A model generated the notes under the pieces. That model did no database searches. It was not told where the DNA came from and saw nothing but the letters and a program-made list of their open reading frames with translations. Of a stretch of 64,000 bases of DNA, positions 53,471-61,660 are shown in pieces. Each line of letters begins with the position of its first letter. Position 1 is the stretch's first letter. A program made the position numbers and the translations under genes. Where the stretch lies: positions 186,001 through 250,000 of the forward strand of contig CAMEDC010000001.1 in assembly GCA_945913255.1 (NCBI GenBank), read 5' to 3'. This stretch comes from an uncultured Lachnospiraceae bacterium. GTDB taxonomy: Bacteria > Bacillota > Clostridia > Lachnospirales > Lachnospiraceae.

Positions 53471-54337
53471 CTAAAACATTCTGCTGCCAAACAGTACGGT
53501 TATCAGGAAATGCACCAGAAGCACTGCAAAAGCAGAGACTTTTCGCTGACGTCTGACAAACTCCAACCCACCGATTACACTACCCGGCAACCCCAGAGTT
53601 ACCAACATTTCCAATACCCAATCCAACCCCGTTGCAAAACTCTGGCCTGTGACGGGGTCATATGTCAGCCAGGCAAGACTGTTTTTCAATCCCTCCGAAA
53701 AACTCTTTTCCAAAGGCAGAAATACCAATCCGCAGAGAATCAGCCATACCGACAAAAATCCAAGATTCCCTATCCAAAAGGTGCTTTCTTTCATTTCCTC
53801 TCTTCTGCTCCATAAAAACCAAAATACAAAAAACAACATACAAGGATACAATAAGGCCGAGAGCAGCATGCAGACTCCCGGTACGATTCTTATATTCTTT
53901 TCCCAAAGCAGCCATCCGAGCAGAAACAACATAACTGCAAATGAATCAATCTGCGCCCAGGCAACTCCTCTCAAAAACATCACCGGTGAAAAAAGGCACA
54001 GTGTATAGCAAAACACCTGTAAAAGTCTGTTGTCTCTGTTTTTTCCCTGAACCAGGAGCAGACATAAAACAGCTGTTCCAAAGTCTCCGATTACAGAAAT
54101 CCACTTTATACTGTGTACCGGCAGCATGGGAAGATACTGCACTGCCCTTACCAGCAGATAGTACAGACCGGACTGCGTACAGTTCTCATGAAAGTCAAAA
54201 TAAGCCGCGACATCATCCGTATTCCACCATATCGGTATGCGGCGAATATACAATGCCAGTGCAGAAACCAGAAACATCTGAAAAATCAGCATGTGCTTCT
54301 CTATAAAATCTATCAGTTTTCTCTCTGTTTTCAGCAT
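53471..54337 (-). CDS. Polytopic membrane protein, GT-C-like, second of a pair
   Basis: A 288-residue protein with about eight membrane helices. The first extracellular loop 'IPIWWNTDDVAAYFDFHENC' has the acidic pair typical of GT-C glycosyltransferases, and 'SPVMFLRGVAWAQIDSFAVM' resembles the second signature. It is shorter than its neighbour (389) and ends at 'LFGSRMF', so it may be truncated or a reduced relative. It overlaps the upstream gene by 7 bases, so the two are translated together. Confidence 0.62.
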   Translation of the reverse strand: MLKTERKLIDFIEKHMLIFQMFLVSALALYIRRIPIWWNTDDVAAYFDFHENCTQSGLYYLLVRAVQYLPMLPVHSIKWISVIGDFGTAVLCLLLVQGKNRDNRLLQVFCYTLCLFSPVMFLRGVAWAQIDSFAVMLFLLGWLLWEKNIRIVPGVCMLLSALLYPCMLFFVFWFLWSRREEMKESTFWIGNLGFLSVWLILCGLVFLPLEKSFSEGLKNSLAWLTYDPVTGQSFATGLDWVLEMLVTLGLPGSVIGGLEFVRRQRKVSAFAVLLVHFLITVLFGSRMF

Positions 54338-55500
54338 GCCGTCATCCCCTCATTTTTACGATATTCTCGATACAGACCGCCCAGACAATGTGCTGTGAAA
54401 TAAAAGTACACAATAATGTTGCCCGCTGCCAGTGCATAATAGGAAACGGGAGCCCAGGCCAAAAATTGCTGACCGATACATTGCACGGAAATCAGAATCA
54501 ATGCCAATGCCGGAATCCGCAGTTTTTTGTCGAATATGGCACTGACGGGAAGCAGCATTTCCGCCATATAGTTATATCTCTCATGCATACAGGGCAAAAG
54601 CATGGTACAGGTCATTGCTGTCCAGGCAGCATACTGCACATAATTCTGCATATAAAATTTCTTCCCGCTTTTTATGAATAGTACCGCAAACAGCAGCAAA
54701 GTAACAAAGGTAAAGAGAATTGCCGCCGTTCCAAAAACATAATAGGGTGCCTCCCGGAAGAAAGTCCATATATTTGGATAATAGTAGAAAAGAAAAGGAT
54801 ACTCCCCAAGCAGATGAAGATACTGACTGATTGCACTGTCCCACCCGGAACCGCCGATGATTGCGGGAAGACAGAGAACTTCAATGGCAACCGGAATCCA
54901 GAGCATATGAAGAATTGAAAATTTTTTCTTATAAAAATAGAACACCAGTAGGATCGGCAAAATAAAAACCGCCTGCAGTTTCATGGCAATCGCCATACCA
55001 AAGGCAAACATACCCCAACCCGGCTTTTCCTTCACAATCACAAGATAAAAACTCAATAGCCCAAGTGCTGTCCAGATACTCTCACATTGTGCCAGATATC
55101 CGCTGTTCAGAACTGCAAGCGGATTGAAAAGAACCAGTGCATAAGCTATCGCACCCAGTCCATACCGTCTGTCATCCTCTGCGACATGCATTGCAGTAGC
55201 AGACAACAGCCCGGCCTCCAGAAAATCAAACAAAACCGATACCATTTTTATACTATACAGGGAAGGAATCGGCAACAGTGTCAGGAAATAGAGAATCGAA
55301 ATATAAGGATAATTATAATCCCCTGCAAAGGCTGACACAGCACTGATGTTTCCAATCGCCTTCAGCTGCTCCGTCCAGGAAGAAAGGCACTGTTCATAAT
55401 CCACACTCTCAAAAGGAAAACCTATGAAACGCAGAATCAGACCTGCTGCTGAAATGGTTGCTATGATTGCACGGAAGTTTTTCTTTGTTATCTTATCCAT
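54331..55500 (-). CDS. GT-C-type membrane glycosyltransferase, likely lipid-linked sugar donor
   Basis: A 389-residue protein with about ten membrane helices. 'FIGFPFESVDYEQCLSSWTE' carries the first-loop acidic residues, 'FNPLAVLNSGYLAQCESIWT' is the second family block, and 'MLLPCMHERYNYMAEMLLPV' near the end matches the mannosyltransferase-like 'HERY' segment. GT-C enzymes move sugars from polyprenyl phosphates to extracellular acceptors. Acceptor and sugar are unknown. Confidence 0.72.
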   Translation of the reverse strand: MDKITKKNFRAIIATISAAGLILRFIGFPFESVDYEQCLSSWTEQLKAIGNISAVSAFAGDYNYPYISILYFLTLLPIPSLYSIKMVSVLFDFLEAGLLSATAMHVAEDDRRYGLGAIAYALVLFNPLAVLNSGYLAQCESIWTALGLLSFYLVIVKEKPGWGMFAFGMAIAMKLQAVFILPILLVFYFYKKKFSILHMLWIPVAIEVLCLPAIIGGSGWDSAISQYLHLLGEYPFLFYYYPNIWTFFREAPYYVFGTAAILFTFVTLLLFAVLFIKSGKKFYMQNYVQYAAWTAMTCTMLLPCMHERYNYMAEMLLPVSAIFDKKLRIPALALILISVQCIGQQFLAWAPVSYYALAAGNIIVYFYFTAHCLGGLYREYRKNEGMTAC

Positions 55501-55538
55501 CTTTTTCTACTCCGCTCAAACAGCGGTTTATCCCCTTA

Positions 55539-56435
55539 TTACTTTTCCTGCGGCTGTATCAGCTGTGCAATGAGACTTTCCACTTCTTTCAGCTGTTCTC
55601 TTGTGCTTTCTCTGTGACTCTGTCTGCGATACTGGGAGGGAGACATCCCTTTCATAGCGCGAAACGCCTTGGTAAAAACGAGTGCATCACTATATCCGCA
55701 AGACAACGCGATACTTTCTATCGGGTATGTTGTGGAGTCAAGAAGCTCTCTTGCCTTTGTAATGCGGAATGTCGTAAGAAACTGCTGAGGCGACATCCCC
55801 AGATAATTCTGAAAAAGAGTATAGAGATAACTTCTGTTGATACAGACATAATCCGCCACATCTGTCACCTTAATGGGATTACAGTAATTGCTCTGGATAA
55901 AGGAAACTGCCTTTTTTACATACTGGTTTCCTTTGTCTTCCTCATCTCCGGATACCACTCCGGCACTCTCTGCCAACACGGACAGGAAAACACTCATCTG
56001 TCCGTTCCGGCGCAGGTCATTCGCCATTCCAAAAGTATTGTGCTCCATCATATCCCTGACAATGGCATACAGCTCCTCATCCCGGTCACAGGAAAAAATA
56101 GGATGCCTTGCTGACAAACCCATGGAAGTCAGATACTCTTCCACCCGGCTTCCCCCAAATCCTACCCAGAGATAACTCCAGGGATCTTCCGCATCCGCCT
56201 GGTAAAAAGCAAGCTCATTCGGCTGTATCAGGAAACCATAACCAGCCTCCAGACGATATTCCTTATCATGAAACCGAAAGATTCCCTTACCGCTCAGCAC
56301 ATAATGAATCAGGTAGTGTGGCTTGGAAGCAGGTCCAAAGCTGTGAAGACTCTCCGTCTGGGAACAGCCGCAGCAGTTCACGTACAAGCTTCCGATTTTA
56401 TCGTTTTCAAAATCCAGCTTAAAGGCCTTCTCCAT
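55539..56435 (-). CDS. AraC-family transcriptional regulator
   Basis: A 298-residue protein with an N-terminal cupin sugar-sensing domain ('HYVLSGKGIFRFHDKEYRLE', 'AGYGFLIQPNELAFYQAD') and a C-terminal double helix-turn-helix (about 185-285, 'CINRSYLYTLFQNYLGMSPQ', 'IALSCGYSDALVFTKAFRAM'). It lies 26 bases after the aldo/keto reductase gene and may control it or a nearby sugar gene. Confidence 0.93.
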   Translation of the reverse strand: MEKAFKLDFENDKIGSLYVNCCGCSQTESLHSFGPASKPHYLIHYVLSGKGIFRFHDKEYRLEAGYGFLIQPNELAFYQADAEDPWSYLWVGFGGSRVEEYLTSMGLSARHPIFSCDRDEELYAIVRDMMEHNTFGMANDLRRNGQMSVFLSVLAESAGVVSGDEEDKGNQYVKKAVSFIQSNYCNPIKVTDVADYVCINRSYLYTLFQNYLGMSPQQFLTTFRITKARELLDSTTYPIESIALSCGYSDALVFTKAFRAMKGMSPSQYRRQSHRESTREQLKEVESLIAQLIQPQEK

Positions 56436-56461
56436 GTGTCCCTCCCCCGCTATGTAACTAT

Positions 56462-57613
56462 TCAGATGATAAACTCTTTCTTATCCAAATCTGCCTGCAC
56501 TCTCTCCAAATCCTCACGGATGGAAAGTTTCTGAGGGCAGACTTTCTCGCACTTGCCGCACTTGATACAGTTCTTCGCCTTGTTTTCTTCGGCAAGTCCA
56601 TTCTCCCATCTGTCCTTTACCATATTGTAATTCCGATACATATGGTACACATTCCAGATGCGGAAATTGCGGGGAATATCCACTCCCGCAGGGCAGGGCA
56701 TACAATAGCTGCAGCCGGTACAGCCATTCTGAATACGGCTGTTAATCAGCGCTACCACTTCATCAATGGTTTGTCTTTCTTTTTCTGAAAGAGGTTTAAA
56801 ATCCGAGAAAGTCTTCAGATTATCTTCCACCTGCTCCATGGTAGACATACCACTCAGAATCACCTTGACATTAGGAAGGCTTCCCACCCAGCGCAGCGCA
56901 AAACTTGCCACAGAAGCCTCGGGATCAAGGGCACGGTATTTCGCTGTAATATCCTCCGGAAAAGCAGCCAGAGAACCGCCTTTTACCGGCTCCATAATCA
57001 CCAGTGGAATTCCCTTTTCCTCTGTCAGACGGTACCCCTTCATACCCGCCTGCTGAAATTCCTCTCTCTCATTTGCATCCATATAGTTCAACTGAATCTG
57101 GCAGAAATCCCAATCTCTGTAGTTGACAATCTCCTCAAAGACATCATAGCTGTCATGGAAGGAAAATCCCAGATACTTAATTTTACCCTGCGCCTTCAGT
57201 TCTTCCAGCTTTTTCACGGTGCCCAATTCCACCATTTTGTGAAAGCGCTCTTTATCCAGAGCATGCAGGAGATAAAAATCTATGTACTCCGTCTGCAGCT
57301 TCCCGAGCTGTTCCTGAAAAATCGTATCAACATCCGCAATTTCATTCACTTTCCAGCAGGGCAGCTTTGTGGCAAGATAAAAACTGTTTCTGTCGTATTT
57401 CTTCAGTACCTTTCCGACAAAGGTCTCGCTCTCACCACCATGATAAGGATACGCAGTATCGATATAGTTAACGCCTGCCGCAATCGCCTGATCCATCATT
57501 TTTTCAGCGAGCGACTCATCAATCTTTCCGCCTGCCGTCACAGGGAAACGCATGCACCCGAATCCCAGAAGAGATGTCTCAATCCCCAGTTTTTCCATTT
57601 TCCTTTTTTCCAT
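56462..57613 (-). CDS. Aldo/keto reductase with C-terminal 4Fe-4S ferredoxin domain
   Basis: ATG 57613 follows GGAGG; the frame runs back to 57706 without a site. The 383-residue protein has an AKR barrel ('GVNYIDTAYPYHGGESETFV', 'YIDFYLLHALDKERFHKMVE') and two cysteine clusters at the end, 'CTGCSYCMPCPAGVDIPRNF' and 'NCIKCGKCEKVCPQKLSI'. This AKR-ferredoxin fusion is common in anaerobes; the electron route and substrate are unknown. Confidence 0.93.
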   Translation of the reverse strand: MEKRKMEKLGIETSLLGFGCMRFPVTAGGKIDESLAEKMMDQAIAAGVNYIDTAYPYHGGESETFVGKVLKKYDRNSFYLATKLPCWKVNEIADVDTIFQEQLGKLQTEYIDFYLLHALDKERFHKMVELGTVKKLEELKAQGKIKYLGFSFHDSYDVFEEIVNYRDWDFCQIQLNYMDANEREEFQQAGMKGYRLTEEKGIPLVIMEPVKGGSLAAFPEDITAKYRALDPEASVASFALRWVGSLPNVKVILSGMSTMEQVEDNLKTFSDFKPLSEKERQTIDEVVALINSRIQNGCTGCSYCMPCPAGVDIPRNFRIWNVYHMYRNYNMVKDRWENGLAEENKAKNCIKCGKCEKVCPQKLSIREDLERVQADLDKKEFII

Positions 57614-57709
57614 AAAATAACCTCCGTTTATTGTTTTGTCTCGCCACTTTTCTCTTACTTCACAATCCGATGCAGATGTCCATATGCCTATCACCCGCCA
57701 GTACAAACT

Positions 57710-58648
57710 TTACTTACAGGAAAATTCAAAACCCGCCTTAAATCCCGTAAAATTGAAAGCCTTCTCATAGTTTTCCAATGAAAACAATGTAATTTCAGGG
57801 AACTGTGCTTTTCCGGAAGCCAGCGCCTGAATCGCCGGCACGAAGGGGCCGCACCTGCTTCCCACAATGCTGATTTCATTAACTGCCACCTGACTGAAGG
57901 GAAGAGAAACCTCTCCCGCATAGGTGCTTTTCAACACAATGGTTCCTTTCTTCCGCACCATTTCCAGTGCCTGCAAGATCCCTGTTGGAGAACCCGTGGC
58001 TTCCACCACAATTTCGTATCCCTCTTTTTCACGCTCCAAAGTCGTATCCGCATATGGTGCAAACAATGCAAGCTTTTCCGGATGCTTTCCGACTACCGTC
58101 ACGCGCCTGCCCTCCGCACACATGGCCTGCACCACACAATAGGCAAGTCTGCCGTCACCCAATACCGCAATGTTTTTCTCCGAATTCAGCGACACTTGTG
58201 TCATAATTTCAAATGCAGCTGCCAGAGGCTCTGTGTATATCGCTTTATCCGTTGGTAAATTCTCCGGTACCGGATGTAACAGCTTTGTATCAATGGTCAT
58301 GTATTCCCCAAAACAGCCATCCTTATCGTGCATGCCGAGTACGCGTCTGCTGCTGCAATGGGTAAAGCGCCCTGTCCTGCAATAAATGCACTTTCCGCAT
58401 GTCGCATTCAGTTCTCCCACTACGCGCTTTCCCACTAAGCCAGAATCCGGTGATTCTTCCACAATTCCCACAAATTCATGTCCCATGACGCCCCGGAAAT
58501 CAGGCCGGTATCCACGCAGAATTTCCTTATCTGTATTACAGACTGCCGCCATCAGAACCTTTACCAGGCTTTCTCCCGGATTGGGAACCGGTTTCGGCAA
58601 ATCATCCCTGTATACCGCACTTTTTCCGTCAAAATAGATGCCTCTCAT
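57710..58648 (-). CDS. Zinc-dependent alcohol dehydrogenase (MDR family)
   Basis: A 312-residue MDR protein. 'GVMGHEFVGIVEESPD' binds the catalytic zinc, 'CGKCIYCRTGRFTHC' is the structural zinc loop with four cysteines, and 'KNIAVLGDGRLAYCVVQAMC' is the nucleotide fold, less canonical than GxGxxG. It is shorter than usual family members (about 340). It oxidises an alcohol or polyol with NAD(P). It starts 3 bases after the CapA gene stop. Confidence 0.9.
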   Translation of the reverse strand: MRGIYFDGKSAVYRDDLPKPVPNPGESLVKVLMAAVCNTDKEILRGYRPDFRGVMGHEFVGIVEESPDSGLVGKRVVGELNATCGKCIYCRTGRFTHCSSRRVLGMHDKDGCFGEYMTIDTKLLHPVPENLPTDKAIYTEPLAAAFEIMTQVSLNSEKNIAVLGDGRLAYCVVQAMCAEGRRVTVVGKHPEKLALFAPYADTTLEREKEGYEIVVEATGSPTGILQALEMVRKKGTIVLKSTYAGEVSLPFSQVAVNEISIVGSRCGPFVPAIQALASGKAQFPEITLFSLENYEKAFNFTGFKAGFEFSCK

Positions 58649-58651
58649 TGT

Positions 58652-59857
58652 CTAATATCCTTTCATCAGGTATCCGTCTCCATCGAACTGTACCCCAAAA
58701 TCCCGGCTGTACTCGTTCAGTCTGCTCAGAATTCTCTCAGCTTCACTGCCCTCTGCGGGAGTCGGTTTGTAATCATTGATATTGGAGACGGAACTTACGG
58801 AGCAGGGAATCACCCTTACTTCCGTTTCCTCCTGCTTCTCACCGTCCCGGAAAACAAAGGTCTGCCGGAAAATGATACAGTCCTTATCCGCCGGGTTTCT
58901 ATTCGCTCCAAAGCAGAAATTCCCCAGACTGTATACTATGTATTTGCCCTGATATTCTTCTATTCCCTGTATCACATGCGGATGACAGCCGATTACCAGG
59001 TCTGCACCCCAGTCAATGCATTTTCTTCCGAGACTCTTCTGATAATCTTCCGGATAAAACTCTCTCTCAATTCCCCAGTGACAGCAGGCCAGAATCAGGT
59101 CAGTTTCTTTTTCCTGAAGCTCCGCAATCCCTTCCTGCAGGTATTTTTCCACACCGGCACCTTGTCCGACCTCGTTTACAGCCACATAGCCGATTCGAAT
59201 CCCCTTTGTCTCAAAAACTCCGACATTCCCGTCATAAGCATATACGATGCCGCGCTCTTCCAGGGCATCCACGGTGTCCTTCGTCCCCTGTTCAAAATAA
59301 TCCAACCGGTGGTTGTTCGCCATGCTGACTGCTTCTACACTGCCTGCCGTCAGAATGTCCGCATACCCCGGGTCACCACTGATACAGTAGGTCTGTTCCG
59401 TGCGTCCCTCTGCGGCAGTTGTAAGCGGTCCCTCCAGGTTCACCAGTGTCATATCATCGTTGCTGAAAATATCATAGACATTCTCAAAGAAGTAGTTATT
59501 ATCCTGAACCTTTTCATAGGTCTGGCGAAAAGAATAACTGTAGTCCTGTCCCAGATAATTTCCCATGGTTACATCTCCGGCTGCCGATATTGTGATACGG
59601 ATTTCCGAAGGCGGCTCTTTCGTAGGTACCGCAGTTTGCTTCTGTTCCAGTTCTTCCATTTTCACGGATTCCGGAAGCTTTATGGGACTGCTGCTCTCAT
59701 CAGGCATCTCCGCAGAATCCGAATGCTCATTTGAAATGGCGTAACTGCTGTCCACAGACTCAGCTGCCGGCACTGTTACACTGATATCATCACCGCAGGA
59801 AGCAAAAAAGAACACACTTCCAACCGATGCAGCCAGACAAAGCATCTTCCTTTTCAT
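58652..59857 (-). CDS. CapA/PgsA-family lipoprotein
   Basis: A 401-residue protein with a lipoprotein signal (lipobox FASC, Cys21), a Ser/Pro/Glu linker to about 75, and a CapA metallophosphoesterase-like domain: 'SAAGDVTMGNYLGQDYSY', 'DMTLVNLEGPLTTAAEGRTE', 'VSMANNHRLDYFEQGTKDTV', 'ACCHWGIEREFYPEDYQKSL', 'DLVIGCHPHVIQGIEEYQGK'. Family members are linked to poly-gamma-glutamate capsules, but no other cap/pgs genes are here. It lies 8 bases after the small membrane protein gene. Confidence 0.92.
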   Translation of the reverse strand: MKRKMLCLAASVGSVFFFASCGDDISVTVPAAESVDSSYAISNEHSDSAEMPDESSSPIKLPESVKMEELEQKQTAVPTKEPPSEIRITISAAGDVTMGNYLGQDYSYSFRQTYEKVQDNNYFFENVYDIFSNDDMTLVNLEGPLTTAAEGRTEQTYCISGDPGYADILTAGSVEAVSMANNHRLDYFEQGTKDTVDALEERGIVYAYDGNVGVFETKGIRIGYVAVNEVGQGAGVEKYLQEGIAELQEKETDLILACCHWGIEREFYPEDYQKSLGRKCIDWGADLVIGCHPHVIQGIEEYQGKYIVYSLGNFCFGANRNPADKDCIIFRQTFVFRDGEKQEETEVRVIPCSVSSVSNINDYKPTPAEGSEAERILSRLNEYSRDFGVQFDGDGYLMKGY

Positions 59858-59865
59858 CTTCTGCC

Positions 59866-60180
59866 TTACCTTTTTTTCAACATTTTAAATTCGACCTTCT
59901 CATAAATCTTTACCACAGCAAAGGCCTCCACAATCAGCAGTACCGTGCCGAGAACGCTGACCCATATATTCGTACTTGACATCAACAGAATCGTAAGATC
60001 GGCCACTGCACCGAAGGCAATCGTCAGCCATCCGCAAAACCGGTTGTATTTCTTTACATCCACCACTTCGATCGGACGTTTGTTGAAAACCGTATTGCGC
60101 TCCTCAGAACTCAGGATTTTGACTCCTACATACAGACACATAATCGTTACAAATGCAAAAAACACCGTATTCATTTCCAA
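59866..60180 (-). CDS. Small two- or three-helix membrane protein (DUF3784-like)
   Basis: A 104-residue membrane protein with three hydrophobic segments (about 4-20, 48-68, 72-92). 'ERNTVFNKRPIEVVDVKKYN' forms the cytoplasmic loop between the first two, reminiscent of the DUF3784 family. No function is known. It is placed 36 bases after the LCP gene and 8 before capA, as part of one minus-strand run of envelope genes. Confidence 0.7.
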   Translation of the reverse strand: MEMNTVFFAFVTIMCLYVGVKILSSEERNTVFNKRPIEVVDVKKYNRFCGWLTIAFGAVADLTILLMSSTNIWVSVLGTVLLIVEAFAVVKIYEKVEFKMLKKR

Positions 60181-60216
60181 TTTCCTCCTAAAATAATATT
60201 TTCTATGTGTTTACAT

Positions 60217-61530
60217 TTATTCTCCGTAAATATTCTCTCTCAGATATTTCCTGTTTGCTTCAAAATCCACTTCCAAAACCGCCATTTTCCGTATGGTTGC
60301 ATCTTTATAGGTATCCGGCTGCGGAATGCTGGAGGGAATGATTTCATAAGTCAGCAGCTTTCCCGCCATAAGGCTCAGTCGGAAACACTCATTCTTTGTC
60401 AGATTCGTGGTCAGGTTCGGCAAAAGTCCGTCAATCAGTTCCCCGCCATTTGTAAGAAGTGCTTTCGGCAGCTTTCTGATAACTGCCTGCAGGACTTTCC
60501 TCTGACGTTCCGTTCTGCCAAAGTCTGTTCCCAGATATCGGTTCCTGCAATATGCCAGTGCCTGCGGTCCGTTTAAATGAATCAGTCCGCTGACTGACGT
60601 GTCAAGATTATCTGTTCCCTGAGGCCTGTCAAGCAGCATATTATACTCTACCAGATAGCCATTGACATACTCCACTTCCTCGGATGTCAGATCCAGTTCA
60701 ACACCATCCACTGCATCCACCAGATTTGCAAATGCCTCAAAATTCACCAGCATATAGCGGTTTACCGGAATATCAAAGTTTTTCTCCACCGTTTCCATCA
60801 ACAACTTGGGACCTCCGAAGGAATAGGCTGCGTTCAGACGGTTATTCTCATGTCCCGGTATCTCCACATACATATCCCGCAAAAGAGAGGTCATGTATAT
60901 TGTCTTTGTCTTACTGCTGACAGACAATAAAATCATGGCATCCGAACGCCCGTCCTCCCCATTTTGGCGGGAATCGTTTCCAATCAGGAGTATATTAACC
61001 ACACCGTCCTCCTGCATGGGTAAGTCTGATACGGAAGCAATCTCTTCATAATTAAGCTTATTATACACTACTCCTACCAGACTGTACAACCCCGCACCTA
61101 ATAAAGCAAAAACAAGAATCACCGTAACCAGGAATCTTTTGAACCGTGATTTCCGCTTTTTCCTCTTTTTCCTGCTGTTTGTGTTGTACCGGTCAAATTC
61201 CTGCCCTCTCCCTGCAGCTTTTCCGGTTGCTCTTCCGGCTGCTTCTGCTTTGTTTCCACGTCTTGCCGAATCATGACTGTACTCTCTCTGTTTCTTTTGT
61301 GTAGATACCATTCCGGTTTTGGATCGTTTTTTCTTTGAGACCGTCCTCTTGCGAACGGGTTCCTCCGGACTGTCCCAGTCCTCTAATGTATACATTTGCG
61401 GCTGTCTTCTTCCTCCCTTTCTCTTCCTGTCAGCCTCCATTTCTTCCATTTCCTGATTCAGAAATTCTTCCAAACCTCTCTGAATCCGCTCCATTTCTTT
61501 TTCACTTTCACTTTTTCTGCTCACAACCAA
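60217..61530 (-). CDS. LytR-CpsA-Psr (LCP) family wall-polymer ligase
   Basis: A 437-residue protein. The start is not ATG: TTG at 61530 or, better spaced from AAAGG, GTG at 61524. A basic cytoplasmic region of about 130 residues with Lys/Arg runs precedes one membrane helix (about 133-158). The LCP domain has 'VNILLIGNDSRQNGEDGRSD', 'MTSLLRDMYVEIPGHENNRL', 'YSFGGPKLLMETVEKNFDIP' and 'ALAYCRNRYLGTDFGRTERQ', with the arginines and aspartates that bind the polyprenyl pyrophosphate. LCP enzymes attach teichoic acid or polysaccharide to peptidoglycan outside the membrane. Confidence 0.94.
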   Translation of the reverse strand: MVVSRKSESEKEMERIQRGLEEFLNQEMEEMEADRKRKGGRRQPQMYTLEDWDSPEEPVRKRTVSKKKRSKTGMVSTQKKQREYSHDSARRGNKAEAAGRATGKAAGRGQEFDRYNTNSRKKRKKRKSRFKRFLVTVILVFALLGAGLYSLVGVVYNKLNYEEIASVSDLPMQEDGVVNILLIGNDSRQNGEDGRSDAMILLSVSSKTKTIYMTSLLRDMYVEIPGHENNRLNAAYSFGGPKLLMETVEKNFDIPVNRYMLVNFEAFANLVDAVDGVELDLTSEEVEYVNGYLVEYNMLLDRPQGTDNLDTSVSGLIHLNGPQALAYCRNRYLGTDFGRTERQRKVLQAVIRKLPKALLTNGGELIDGLLPNLTTNLTKNECFRLSLMAGKLLTYEIIPSSIPQPDTYKDATIRKMAVLEVDFEANRKYLRENIYGE

Positions 61531-61549
61531 AAAACCTTTCTAAATCCAT

Positions 61550-61597
61550 AAAATAAGAACTGTGGCTGTCTGCGAATTTGATTTCACAGGCAGCCAC
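61550..61597 (-). terminator. Terminator of the GH3 gene
   Basis: On the minus strand an 11-bp stem (GTGGCTGCCTG with CAGACAGCCAC, one G-T pair, 61562-61572 and 61587-61597) is followed by AGTTCTTATTTT. It separates the GH3 gene from the LCP run. Confidence 0.7.
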
Positions 61598-61660
61598 ATT
61601 GACTATAGCACATTTCCCTTCCAAAAGCACGAAAAGAAAAATTAAATTTTTAGAAAGAAC

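Noticed and set aside
58478-59734. Long plus-strand open frame (418 codons) opposite the CapA and alcohol dehydrogenase genes
   Set aside because: It lies antisense to two well-recognised genes, has no ribosome binding site, and its product shows no family features. Other long opposite-strand frames (62738-63847, 43410-44309, 10687-11637) were rejected for the same reason.
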